Assembly (NCBI GenBank): GCA_023402395.1
Contig: JAEYGI010000027.1
Location: forward strand, 1-57,571
Origin: Bacillota bacterium
GTDB taxonomy: Bacteria; Bacillota; UBA4882; UBA8346
Length of the DNA stretch: 57,571 nucleotides
Direction of reading: 5' to 3'
This document shows, in pieces, positions 1-8,511 of the stretch (its first letter is position 1; the number at the start of each line of letters is the position of its first letter). Under the pieces are notes generated by a model. It was not told the DNA's origin, ran no database searches, and worked only from the letters and a program-made list of their open reading frames with translations. A program made the translations under genes and the position numbers.

Positions 1-240
1 TCCCCCATCCCCTCCCCGATGCGGCGATTTTGGAAGATAATTCGGCGGGGAGGGGTGATTCGCCGGAAACGGTGGCCTATTACGCCAGTGAAATTAATGA
101 AGTCGAATCTTGGGTATAATGCCTTTCTGGAGAGACTTCTTCTACGCATCGGCGGAGTAAAAGCCTGAATTTCCAGCGACTCATCCCTCCCCGCCGAAGT
201 AGCCCGCAGGATTGCAGCCTCGGGGAGGGGCCGGGGGAGG
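1..240. repeat. Nested GC-rich foldback element
   Basis: Two nested perfect inverted repeats frame this segment: CCCCTCCCCGA at 9-19 pairs with 220-230, and TTCGGCGGGGAGGG at 42-55 pairs with 185-198. The stretches between the arms (20-41 and 199-219) also match imperfectly, so the whole piece could form one long hairpin. No reading frame is supported here. It may be a MITE-like or REP-like intergenic repeat; the left end is cut by the window edge, so its true boundary is not seen. The rest of 241-338 shows nothing recognisable. Confidence 0.55.
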
Positions 241-338
241 GGTCGGATTTTCGGCCGGCTTGGTCAGCTAACCTTTCCTAAAGATGGTTGTTATACCTTG
301 ACGTTATTATTTCCGCTCTTCGCGGGAGTTGCCGGACT

Positions 339-3300
339 TTACCCCCGGATCCTGCTGCCGCTCCCATCCTCCCCGGCGGGCAAGACCTCCAGAAACTTGG
401 GCAGCCGCTCCTTCATCTCCTTCACATGGCTGATCACGCCCACCATCCGGTTCCGGTCATGCAGTTTCTCCAGCGCGTTCATCACCTTGTCCAGCTTCTC
501 CTCGTCCAAACTGCCGAAGCCCTCGTCCAGGAAAAAGAAGCCCAGCGGATATTTGCCCCGCAGCTGAATCTTGGACGACAGCGCCAAGGCCAGGGCCAGC
601 GAAGTCATAAAGACCTCCCCGCCCGAAAGGGAATGGATCATCCGCCGGTGGCCGCCGTGATAATCGTCCCGGATCACAAACTCGCAATCCTTGTCCTTGG
701 CAAGCTCCAAGGCGTACCGCTGCCCGGTCAGCCGGCCCAGCTGGTAGGATGCCTCCAAGGTCATATCCCTTAAATGCTCCTGCGCCAGAAAGGAAACCAG
801 CTTCCGCCCCCGCAACAGGGCGGCCAGCTCTTCGGCCAGACTTTGGCGTTTCGCCACCGCCGCCCTTTGATTTTGAATCTCATTCCAGCGTTCCTGCTTC
901 TGGCGGAGTTCGTCCAGCTTGCTTTGTAAAAGCGCGGTTTCGGTCCTGAGCCGTTCCGCCGCTTGGAATAACCTTTCCCGCTGGAGGTTTACCTCTTCAT
1001 AGCGCGACTCTTCGAACGGCCGGTCATTGATCTCCCGGTCCAGCTGGCCCAGCTCGCTCCGGGACACCGCCACTTCCTGCCGGTATTGCTCCAGCTCCCG
1101 ACGGATCGACTGCCGTTCCGCCGTTTCCAGCAGCACCGCCTCCGCCGGCTCCAGGCCGGCAAAGCCGGCCTTAGCCAACTCCCCGGCCAAACGCCGTTCG
1201 ACCTCGGCCAGCTCGTTCCGGTTCGCTTTGAGGGTCGCCTCCAGGGCGGCGACTTCCCGGGCCAGCTTTTCCAGGGCGTCCCGGGCCTCCGCTTCCCCGG
1301 CCTTGGCGTTTTCGGCCGCCGTTTGCAACCGCTGGTGGGTTTGGACCATCTCCAGAATCAACTCGTCCAGTTCCCGGCCGCCGGTGATATCGTTCAATTC
1401 CGCCGCGATCTCCGTGGCTTGCGACTGCAGATTGGCCAAATCGGCCCGGAGCGAAGCCTCTTTGATCTGATCGCCCTGAAGGGAGTCGTTCAGTTTTCGC
1501 AGCTTTTCGTTGAGCGCCTCCTCGGTTTGGCGCAGGGCTTCCCCTTGCTGATCGAGAGCATGCACCCGTTTCTCGAAATCGGCCAGCTCCTGTTTGCGGA
1601 TTCGCAACTGCCCGCGTTCATAAGCGCCTTGGGCCAGCTCAAATTCGGCCGCGGCCGCCCGTAGGCCGGCTTCGTCCCGCTCCGCCGTTTCCAGCGCTTC
1701 CGCAACCAGGGCTTCATGGCTGCTCCAGTCATGCCATAGCTTTCGCAATTGCCCTTCCCAGTCCCGGGCCTCCCGGAGCCGGTTTTCGGCCGCTTTGATC
1801 TCCGGTCCGGCTTTTTCAATGGCGGCGATCATTTGGGCGGGCAGGGGATGTTGCCGCGCCCCGCAGACCGGGCAAGGCTCCCCGTCATGCAGTTCCTTGG
1901 CCAATTCCGCCGCCGAGTTCGCCATCAGCGCCCGTTGTTGCGCCAGCCGGGCCTCCTCTAGCTCCCGCTCGAACCGGTTCAGCAGGGATTGGGCGTATTT
2001 TTCGAGATCGGCGCCCGGGGCTGCCGTTTCCTCCGGCGACATTTGGCGGACTTTGGCGGCGATCACTTCCCAACGCGCCTCGTTCTGCGCTCTCCGCCGG
2101 ATATAGCTATCCCTGCTTTCCCGGCGCCGCTTTTCGCTCTCCTCCAAGCGGACCAGCGCCGTTAACGCCCGTTCAATCCGTTCTTTCTCATCGGGAGCGA
2201 CAATGAGCCCGGACCGTTCTTGCCGCAAACTCTCCAATGCGATCCGAAGATCGTTCCAGCGCCTTTGGCAGGCATCGATCTCCGGGACGGCACGGCTGAT
2301 TTGCCCTCCCAACCGCGCCAGTTCCGCCTCGTTCTCCGCGATACTCCGTTGCAGCTCTTTCAGTTTGTTCCGTTTTTCCCGGGCTCCCTGGTACTTGGCC
2401 TTTTTCTCCTGCAGTACGGGGAGTTGTTCCCGGTATTCCCGCTCCGCCATTTGCAGCGCTTGGGCGGCGGCTTCGTGCTTCACGGCCGCCGCGGCCTGAG
2501 ACCCGCTCTTATCTTGAAAGCCGATGCTTTCCACGGCGATTTTTTGCCGCAAGCCGTTCCGCCGCGCGATCAATTCCCGTAACGGCTCGGCCCGCTCGGC
2601 CGCGTCCAGTTGGAATTGTTTTTCGGCCATGGTTTCCTGGTTCAGCTCCAAGCGGTTGAGCTTTTCCAGGGCCGCTTGCCGCTTCAAAAACAACTCCCGG
2701 ACCGCCTCTGCCTCTTTCCAGGATTTTTCGATGGTTTCAAACGCCAATTGGGCGCAGGTGAACTCCTCATTCTTGGCCTTCAACTCATCAACGGCCCGGT
2801 GTACCGCTGCTTCGGAACAATCCCCCAGCCCCTGCGCCTCGCCCTCGATCCGTTCCAATTGTTTGGCGCAGCTTGCCGCTTCGTTTTTGACCCGGACGAC
2901 CAGTCCGTCGCCGTATTGTTCCAGATTGAAAAGATGTTCCAGCATGGCCGCGCGGTCCGCCCCGGTCAAGCGCAAGAACTGATCGAACTTACCCTGGGGC
3001 AGAACCACCGCCCGCGCGAACTCGTCCTTGCCAATGCCCAGGATCGCTTCAATCCGCGCCGTAACTTCCTGCGGTTTGGACGCCAGCACCGTTTCGCCGT
3101 CTGCGATCAGCTGGCGCAGGCGCGCCTGTTTCGCCAGCGCGGCCTCGGGGTCTTTCGGATTCCGGTCATAGCGGCGTTCCACCCGGTAGCGATCCGCTCC
3201 CAACTCAAACTCGAAGGAGACTTCCAAGCTCTTTTCCAGTTGATGAATGATGCCCCGGGTGTTGTTGCTCGCCCGGTCCACCCCGCCGTACAGGGCCAGG

Positions 3301-3446
3301 GTAATGGCATCCAGGATCGATGATTTGCCGCTCCCCGTCGGCCCGAAGATCCCGAACAGCCCGTCCGCTCCCAGCGCTTCAAAGTCCACCGTTTGGGGGG
3401 TACGGTAACTGTTTAATCCCGTGAACTGAAGTTTGACCGGTTTCAT
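339..3446 (-). CDS. sbcC: SbcC (Rad50-like) nuclease ATPase subunit
   Basis: Large subunit of the SbcCD (Mre11-Rad50-type) complex, which uses ATP to process DNA hairpins and blocked double-strand ends in the cytoplasm. The 1035-residue product has the full family layout: Walker A GPTGSGKSS at about 35-43, a Q-loop region around VVLPQGKFDQF near 150, two long coiled-coil arms, a zinc hook CPVCG at 525-529, an ABC signature LSGGE near 940 and Walker B FFFLDEGFGSLDEE near 975. Length is close to E. coli SbcC (1048). The ATG overlaps the sbcD stop codon in an ATGA junction and follows a GGAGGTGAGG ribosome site, so the two subunits are translationally coupled. No clear terminator is seen after the stop. 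Function is firm from the motifs. Confidence 0.96.
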   Translation of the reverse strand: MKPVKLQFTGLNSYRTPQTVDFEALGADGLFGIFGPTGSGKSSILDAITLALYGGVDRASNNTRGIIHQLEKSLEVSFEFELGADRYRVERRYDRNPKDPEAALAKQARLRQLIADGETVLASKPQEVTARIEAILGIGKDEFARAVVLPQGKFDQFLRLTGADRAAMLEHLFNLEQYGDGLVVRVKNEAASCAKQLERIEGEAQGLGDCSEAAVHRAVDELKAKNEEFTCAQLAFETIEKSWKEAEAVRELFLKRQAALEKLNRLELNQETMAEKQFQLDAAERAEPLRELIARRNGLRQKIAVESIGFQDKSGSQAAAAVKHEAAAQALQMAEREYREQLPVLQEKKAKYQGAREKRNKLKELQRSIAENEAELARLGGQISRAVPEIDACQRRWNDLRIALESLRQERSGLIVAPDEKERIERALTALVRLEESEKRRRESRDSYIRRRAQNEARWEVIAAKVRQMSPEETAAPGADLEKYAQSLLNRFERELEEARLAQQRALMANSAAELAKELHDGEPCPVCGARQHPLPAQMIAAIEKAGPEIKAAENRLREARDWEGQLRKLWHDWSSHEALVAEALETAERDEAGLRAAAAEFELAQGAYERGQLRIRKQELADFEKRVHALDQQGEALRQTEEALNEKLRKLNDSLQGDQIKEASLRADLANLQSQATEIAAELNDITGGRELDELILEMVQTHQRLQTAAENAKAGEAEARDALEKLAREVAALEATLKANRNELAEVERRLAGELAKAGFAGLEPAEAVLLETAERQSIRRELEQYRQEVAVSRSELGQLDREINDRPFEESRYEEVNLQRERLFQAAERLRTETALLQSKLDELRQKQERWNEIQNQRAAVAKRQSLAEELAALLRGRKLVSFLAQEHLRDMTLEASYQLGRLTGQRYALELAKDKDCEFVIRDDYHGGHRRMIHSLSGGEVFMTSLALALALSSKIQLRGKYPLGFFFLDEGFGSLDEEKLDKVMNALEKLHDRNRMVGVISHVKEMKERLPKFLEVLPAGEDGSGSRIRG

Positions 3447-4702
3447 GCCACCTCACCTCCGCCCGGCTGGAGAAGATCCCCGTTTTCCTCGGGATTGGGC
3501 TCCGCTTGGTTCACCATTTCCAGAAAGAACCGGACCAGCTCCTCCGGGGGCGCGATGCCCCGGTCCCGCTCAAAAAACAGCTTGAACCGGTCGATTAAGG
3601 GCAGCTCCGACAAACGGCGCGCCGCCGGGTCAGCGGCAGCCAGCTCCGGAAAGATCGGCCGGATGGTAATGATCCCCGGATGCAACTTGCGCAGTTCCGC
3701 CAATTCAGAGCTTCCCAGCGGCTGATCCGCCCTAATCTCCAGCTCGACCCAGCATTCCAAATTGGCCGGCTCGGCGCACCAGCGCCGGGCTTCCTCGAGC
3801 CGATCCGCCCGCCAGCGCTTCAGGGCTTTCCCGCAACTCAGGCCCACCGGGTTCACTTGCGCCGGCCGGCCCGGAAGCGCCTCCACGATCACCACCTCTT
3901 TCCGCTGGTCCGCTTCGGAGAAACTGAAGGAAAGCGGCGAACCCGAATACCGGCAAGCTTGCGGCGCGCTATGCAATTGCTGGGGCCGGTGCAAGTGCCC
4001 CAGCGCGATATACCCGGCCTGTTGCGGCATCACCAGCGGCGAGACGGCCAACGCTCCGCCCAGCTGCCGCTCCGATTCGCTCTCCAGCCCGCCCCAGGCA
4101 AAAAGATGAGCTGCCGCCAGATTGACCGTATCCGTCCGGAAGATGCGATCCGCCGCCGCGAACAACTCGCCGACCCGTTCGGAATAAGCGGCCTGTTGCG
4201 AGCAGTCATCCAGCGTTTCGGTTAATGTTTCGTTCAACCGCGACTCCGACGGATAAGGCAACCCGTACACCACGGCGCTTTCATCCCATCCCGGCGCGGT
4301 TAGCTCCACCCATCCCGGACCCGTATTCACCCGCCGGATTCCTCCCGGCGCCGTTCCGGCCGGCAGGATCTCCCGGGGGTAGCCCATCAAGGCGATCCCA
4401 TGCTTCAACGCCAGGGGATTGGGGGCATGCAACCGCTCCGGGCTGTCATGATTGCCGGCGATGACGACCACGGCCCGCCGTCCGTTATCGGAAAGCCGCT
4501 CCAGCGCGTCATAGTACAGCTTCTCGGCCTCCGCCGCCGGATTATAGCTATCGAACACATCCCCGGCCACCAGGATGATTTGAACCGCTTCCTTGGTTAC
4601 GATATCCACCAATTCATCAAGAAACTGCTCCTGTTCGGGAAGCCGGGATCTGCCCTCCAAATTGCGGCCCAGATGCCAATCGGATGTATGTAAAATGCGC
4701 AC
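3443..4702 (-). CDS. sbcD: SbcD (Mre11-like) nuclease subunit
   Basis: Metallophosphoesterase subunit of SbcCD, with 3'-5' exonuclease and hairpin endonuclease activity requiring two Mn ions. The metal-binding motifs are all present in the 419-residue product: DWH (D8, H10), GDVFD (D48), GNHD (N84, H85), H199 and GHLH (H236, H238). The reading frame is open further upstream to 4840, but that extension would cover the promoter. The GTG at 4702 sits 6 nt after GGAGG and gives the standard N-terminus VRILHTSDWHLG, so it is chosen as start. It is the first gene of a two-gene operon with sbcC, overlapping it by 4 nt. Confidence 0.95.
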   Translation of the reverse strand: MRILHTSDWHLGRNLEGRSRLPEQEQFLDELVDIVTKEAVQIILVAGDVFDSYNPAAEAEKLYYDALERLSDNGRRAVVVIAGNHDSPERLHAPNPLALKHGIALMGYPREILPAGTAPGGIRRVNTGPGWVELTAPGWDESAVVYGLPYPSESRLNETLTETLDDCSQQAAYSERVGELFAAADRIFRTDTVNLAAAHLFAWGGLESESERQLGGALAVSPLVMPQQAGYIALGHLHRPQQLHSAPQACRYSGSPLSFSFSEADQRKEVVIVEALPGRPAQVNPVGLSCGKALKRWRADRLEEARRWCAEPANLECWVELEIRADQPLGSSELAELRKLHPGIITIRPIFPELAAADPAARRLSELPLIDRFKLFFERDRGIAPPEELVRFFLEMVNQAEPNPEENGDLLQPGGGEVA

Positions 4703-4793
4703 GTTTTCCCTCCGGATGATTTTTGCAAAATAAGCAGCGGCGTCTCGCGGCTTCCCGATGGAGAACGCCAGACGCCCGGTCACGCTTGACCCA

Positions 4794-4799
4794 ATTATA
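4794..4799 (-). promoter_or_regulatory. Likely -10 box of the sbcDC operon
   Basis: A perfect TATAAT lies about 90 nt upstream of the sbcD start on the minus strand, in the context TGTGGTATAAT. The -35 position 17 nt upstream (GCGGAA) is poor. No LexA box is seen nearby, so SOS control of sbcDC is not supported by this sequence. Confidence 0.5.
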
Positions 4800-4915
4800 C
4801 CACAAAATAACAACGATTCCGCTACTTTTGACTGTCCCATGACGGCCGGTTTCGGCCAACGGTTTGATGGGCCATCCAGTTTGCTCTAATCAAGCCCCGG
4901 CACTCCCTCTAAATG

Positions 4916-4947
4916 CAAAAAGGCCCGCTACACCTCTGTAGCGGGCC
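4916..4947 (-). terminator. Rho-independent terminator of the ThiN-fusion gene
   Basis: An 11-bp perfect stem (GGCCCGCTACA at 4922-4932 with 4937-4947, 4-nt loop) is followed on the minus strand by TTTTT. It lies 20 nt beyond the stop codon of the gene ending at 4967. Confidence 0.9.
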
Positions 4948-4966
4948 CGATTAATCCCTTGCGGGT

Positions 4967-6541
4967 TCAGCCTTGATTGATCCGGAGTATCTTGCCGGCC
5001 AACTCCTCCAGCGTCCTTCCCAGAACCAAAACGAGCTTCTCCAGATTCAGCCGGTCCGGGATCGCGATGATATCCGGCAACCCCTCGCTACTTCGCAGCA
5101 CCTCTTCCAAGTCGCGATAGAAATCGGCATCGGACTGCAAATACCCTTCGGGCGCCGGCATCGGGGCGATCCGGAAATTCTCCCGCGCGCAGGCCCGCAG
5201 GATCTCCCCGTTATTCCGGAGATTGACGACGCAGCGCGCCTCCGGGTAATACTTTCTAACCACGAGCAGCGTATTTCCCATATACGTGCTGCCCTCCAGC
5301 TCCGGCGCGCCGATGGCCACCGCCTGCCCCTTGACCCGGATGATCCGGCCGGGAATGCCGGCCACTTCGCCGAGGGTCTTCCCGTCAGCGGCGGCATAGG
5401 CGATATTGGCGCCGATCTCCGGCAGCAGCGGCCCGATATTCCGTTGGCACAAAAGGCTCACCGTCTCCTGAAGCTCCCGGCAGAGCCGCTCGCCGCTCCC
5501 CTCGGCGCTGAGCGGTTGCTCCTCCTCCAGCGCGGCGGCGCCGAAAAAGACCTCCCAGAACTTGTCCTGTTCCGGGGGAAGCAGCGGAAAGCGTTGGCCG
5601 CCTTCAATGTAAACGCAGCCTTGTTCCGCCGCCGTCACCTTGCCGACGGCGCGGGCCGGGATGCCGGCCTCCCGGTAGGCGGCCATTAACTCGGGCGTCT
5701 TCGCCTCCGAGCAGGTCAACACCAATGTTCCCTCGCTGATGATCTCCCAAGGGTCCAGGCCGAAGTGGCCGCAAACCGCCCCGATGTCCTCGGGAATCAA
5801 CAGCTCGTCCTTGTAAATCTCGATCCCGGCCTTGGAAGCCTGGGCGATCTCCCACAGGCCCCGCTTCAGCCCGCCCTCGGTGGCGTCATGCATGGCGTGG
5901 ACGCCGCTGTTTTGGGCCGCGATCAGCGCGTCCCGGACCACCGATACCTCCCGCAGCCGCGCCGCCGAACGGTGGACCAGATCCGCCGGTAGATCGCGGA
6001 GCAGCCGGTCCTTCAATTCCAGGGCCAATAGCGCCGCCGCTTCCACCCCGGCCCCTTTGGTCATGATGATCTGATCGCCTTCCCGGGCCCCTTGGGGGGA
6101 GACATAAGAGTCGCCGTTGCCCCAGACCGTAATCCCGCCGATGGTCGGAATGGTTACCGCCCCATAGAAACCGGTGTGCCCGCCCACAATGGCGATCCCC
6201 AGCTCCGCGGCAAACTTGCTGATATTGGCAATCAGCGCGCTTAAGTATTCCTCGTCCGTTCCGGGCGGCAGCAGCAGCGAATAGGTCATGTACCGAGGCT
6301 GGATGCCCATGACCGCGACATCGCTGGCCCCGATATGGACGGTGAGGAAGGCGAAATCCTCCGGGGACATGGCCAGGCTCGGGAAGATCGGATCCTCGGC
6401 AATGGCCATATAGCCATCCCCGGTCCGGATAATCGCCGCGTCCACCCCCATGGCGGGTCCGATCACCACTTCGGACTGCTCACGGCCGACGCTTGAGATA
6501 ATGTTCTTTCGGAAAAAATCATCGTTAACTTTGCCGATCAT
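4967..6541 (-). CDS. HypE/AIR-synthase-like domain fused to a ThiN domain
   Basis: The 524-residue product has two parts. Residues 1 to about 330 resemble the archaeal-type HypE/AIR-synthase (PurM) ATP-binding fold, with GPAMGVDAAII at 28-38, EDPI at 49-52 and GGHTG at 120-124. Residues from about 350 to 524 resemble ThiN, the thiamine-phosphate synthase domain of archaeal ThiDN, with LPEIGANIAYA at 373-383 and GRIIR at 398-402. The position where ThiN proteins usually carry the SSH catalytic His reads GSTY (417-420), so the His may be replaced by Y420. A TPP riboswitch lies upstream, which ties the gene to thiamine metabolism or salvage. Start ATG follows AAGGAGG with 9-nt spacing. Whether it is an enzyme or a thiamine-phosphate sensor cannot be told from the sequence. 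Confidence 0.8.
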   Translation of the reverse strand: MIGKVNDDFFRKNIISSVGREQSEVVIGPAMGVDAAIIRTGDGYMAIAEDPIFPSLAMSPEDFAFLTVHIGASDVAVMGIQPRYMTYSLLLPPGTDEEYLSALIANISKFAAELGIAIVGGHTGFYGAVTIPTIGGITVWGNGDSYVSPQGAREGDQIIMTKGAGVEAAALLALELKDRLLRDLPADLVHRSAARLREVSVVRDALIAAQNSGVHAMHDATEGGLKRGLWEIAQASKAGIEIYKDELLIPEDIGAVCGHFGLDPWEIISEGTLVLTCSEAKTPELMAAYREAGIPARAVGKVTAAEQGCVYIEGGQRFPLLPPEQDKFWEVFFGAAALEEEQPLSAEGSGERLCRELQETVSLLCQRNIGPLLPEIGANIAYAAADGKTLGEVAGIPGRIIRVKGQAVAIGAPELEGSTYMGNTLLVVRKYYPEARCVVNLRNNGEILRACARENFRIAPMPAPEGYLQSDADFYRDLEEVLRSSEGLPDIIAIPDRLNLEKLVLVLGRTLEELAGKILRINQG

Positions 6542-6647
6542 TGGCTGGTTCCTCCTTAATTATGGATGTCAAATTGCGATATATCCCCTTGATTTATGAG
6601 ATAAAAAGGTTCAAAAAACTTAATTAAGTTGTAGAAGGTTTAAAGAA

Positions 6648-6815
6648 TTGCCGGATTGGCTAAAGCGCCGTGAAAAGCGTCGGATTTCGTCGTTGCTCGG
6701 TCGGTCCAGTCCTCACCGTACATTGAGTACGGCTCCGGTCTTCCCTCGGTCGCGCCTAGAACTCCTCGCTTTTGACGACGCGAATGTTGAACTGAGAGTT
6801 CAGCCAATCCGGCAA
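6648..6815. repeat. Foldback repeat element in the TPP leader
   Basis: A 14-bp perfect inverted repeat (TTGCCGGATTGGCT at 6648-6661 and its complement at 6802-6815) bounds about 168 bp. Inside are a second imperfect arm pair (GTGAAAAGCG near 6670 with CGCTTTTGAC near 6767) and a 6-bp hairpin CCGTAC/GTACGG at 6716-6732. It resembles a non-coding repeat I recall from intergenic regions of several Bacillota, but I cannot confirm that here. It lies between the riboswitch terminator and the start codon, so it would be in the mRNA leader. Confidence 0.6.
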
Positions 6816-6916
6816 GACTCACCCCGGCGCTATGAAAGCGGAAGCGCCGGACAGTTTTTGAGTGACTAAAGTTGGTTTCCCCTACTTAACGCTGCAAAAT
6901 AAGTGATTTCACATAA

Positions 6917-6957
6917 TAAAAAAAGCGATACGCGCCAACGAAAGGCGTATCGCTTTT
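6917..6957 (-). terminator. Terminator of the TPP riboswitch expression platform
   Basis: A 13-bp perfect stem (AAAAGCGATACGC at 6921-6933 with 6945-6957) ends in a T run on the minus strand at 6918-6924. It begins just after the TPP aptamer, as expected for ligand-induced transcription termination. Confidence 0.9.
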
Positions 6958-6962
6958 GATCA

Positions 6963-7060
6963 CTTTTCTCCCTTCGCCGGCATTATCCAGATCAGGTTCC
7001 ATGGGTCGGAACAGCAGCAACAGTTCCCTCTCAGCCGGATTCATCCAGCTCCCCGTCAAC
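6963..7060 (-). ncRNA. TPP (THI-box) riboswitch
   Basis: On the minus strand the two hallmark TPP-binding segments are present: GGCTGAGAGGGA (about 7025-7036) and ACCTGATCTGGATAATGCC (about 6978-6996) followed by GGCGAAGGGA. Between them is the variable P3 region. It sits about 30 nt downstream of a consensus promoter and directly ahead of a terminator, so TPP should switch off the gene that starts at 6541. Confidence 0.95.
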
Positions 7061-7090
7061 TTGACTATTCAATTATTCAAGCTTAAATCC

Positions 7091-7119
7091 AGTTTAATCC
7101 TTCCGGCGGCGGATGTCAA
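7091..7119 (-). promoter_or_regulatory. Sigma-A promoter of the TPP riboswitch transcript
   Basis: A consensus -35 box TTGACA (7114-7119) and a -10 box TAAACT (7091-7096) are separated by 17 nt on the minus strand. Transcription would start about 20 nt before the TPP aptamer. Confidence 0.85.
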
Positions 7120-7206
7120 CCGTTTCAAGGGAAAATCCCCGGGCGCGATCGAAAACAATCACTCTTTTAGCCATCACTACTCCAAACCGATCGTTCCAAG
7201 TTCATA

Positions 7207-8487
7207 TTACGAAGAACTCTCGCCGGAGCAGCCGGTAACCCCTTTGGTTTTATACTCGGTCGGGGAATAGCCGATGTATTTCTTGAACAGCACGCTAAAA
7301 TACTGCGCGCTGGTGTAGCCGATCTTCTCGGCGATTTCATAGGTTTTGAGATCGGTCTGCTTCAACAGGGCGGCGGCCTTTTCTAATCGTATTTTGATGA
7401 TGTACTCGGAGAGGTTGATCCCCATGCCTTTTTTAAACAACGTGCTGATATAGGCGGGCGAGATGAAGACCGCCTTCGAGATGCTGTTCAGCGAGAGCTC
7501 CTTTCTGGAGTAGTTTTGCTCGATATAGTCGATGATCTTTTTCAGAACGGCCTGAGAGGAGCTTTCATTGCCGCTCAGATCGGCGAAACGCAGCACCGTC
7601 CGCCGGTTGAGGATCCGATTGACCTCTAGGGCGGTCAGCGCCTCATCGTATGACTTTTTGAGACTCGCGGTCCCCTCCTCCCAGCCACCGATCCCGGCCC
7701 AGACCCGCAGCCGGCAGAGGCCGGCCACGGCGTGCAAAACCGTTTCCAGGCTCCGGCCAGTCCGCACCTCATCCTCCGGCGACCCGTCCCGGTTGAAACA
7801 GACTGCGACATTTGGATGCAATTCGGCACAGAAAACCCACTGCTCCGGATCGCCGGCGGTTTTATCGAATTCGGCCTGGATCATCAGGGCCAACTCGTCC
7901 AGATCGAAAATGCCGGCGTCATCGTTCGCCGTTCCGGGCTCCCGGAAACTGACGGCGGCCACGGCAAACCACGAACCTACGAACCCCGGGTCCGAACCGT
8001 TCCGGCCTCCGTCGTCCCGGAGATCGCCGCTCCGGCCGCGAATCAGATCGCGGATGATCCGGTGTTGCATCAAGTCCTGGCCCCGTTTGGCCTGCTCCTT
8101 CAAACGGGCCTCCGCTTCCAGTTCATCCCGGGCACGGATCACCGCAGCCAGCATCTCCTCTTTATAATTGTATTTGAGGACATAATCGGTTACCTTGAGA
8201 TTCAAGGCCCGTTTGGCGTATTCGAAATGATCGTATCCGGTCAGCAGTACGGTTTTGATCCCCGGATAGTCCCGGCCAAGCTTCTCCACCAGGGCCAAGC
8301 CGTCCACCACCGGCATCCGGACGTCGGAGATCACGATATCCGGCTGTAACTTCTCCACCAGAGCCAGCGCCTTTTCCCCGTTGGCCGCCTCCCCCACGAT
8401 CCGGAAATCATGGGCTTCCCAGGGAATATTCCGTTTCAGCCCTTCCAGAATGATCTCCTCATCATCGACGATCAACAGCTTATACAT
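7207..8487 (-). CDS. YesN-type response regulator, AraC-family output
   Basis: Cytoplasmic transcription factor of a two-component system. The 426-residue product starts with a receiver domain (DDEE at 8-11, phosphoacceptor D55 in ISDVRMPVVDG), has a variable middle, and ends with two helix-turn-helix units of the AraC/XylS type (about residues 320-420, with SPAYISTLFKK and IGYTSAQYFSVLFKK). This is the usual YesN layout that partners a YesM kinase. The kinase gene lies 24 nt upstream on the same strand. As the last gene of the sugar-transport operon it probably controls that operon in response to an extracellular carbohydrate; the ligand is not evident. Confidence 0.92.
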   Translation of the reverse strand: MYKLLIVDDEEIILEGLKRNIPWEAHDFRIVGEAANGEKALALVEKLQPDIVISDVRMPVVDGLALVEKLGRDYPGIKTVLLTGYDHFEYAKRALNLKVTDYVLKYNYKEEMLAAVIRARDELEAEARLKEQAKRGQDLMQHRIIRDLIRGRSGDLRDDGGRNGSDPGFVGSWFAVAAVSFREPGTANDDAGIFDLDELALMIQAEFDKTAGDPEQWVFCAELHPNVAVCFNRDGSPEDEVRTGRSLETVLHAVAGLCRLRVWAGIGGWEEGTASLKKSYDEALTALEVNRILNRRTVLRFADLSGNESSSQAVLKKIIDYIEQNYSRKELSLNSISKAVFISPAYISTLFKKGMGINLSEYIIKIRLEKAAALLKQTDLKTYEIAEKIGYTSAQYFSVLFKKYIGYSPTEYKTKGVTGCSGESSS

Positions 8488-8511
8488 GACGATGCCGCCT
8501 CCTCGACCGCT

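Noticed and set aside
4703..4840. Longer N-terminus for SbcD
   Set aside because: The extra 46 residues precede the conserved first strand and cover the TATAAT promoter; the GTG at 4702 has a strong ribosome site.
4794..4840. SOS control of sbcDC
   Set aside because: No GAAC-N4-GTTC box is near the promoter, unlike the gene at 48.8 kb.
6640..6822. Minus-strand 60-codon ORF in the TPP leader
   Set aside because: It lies entirely within the foldback repeat and has no ribosome site.
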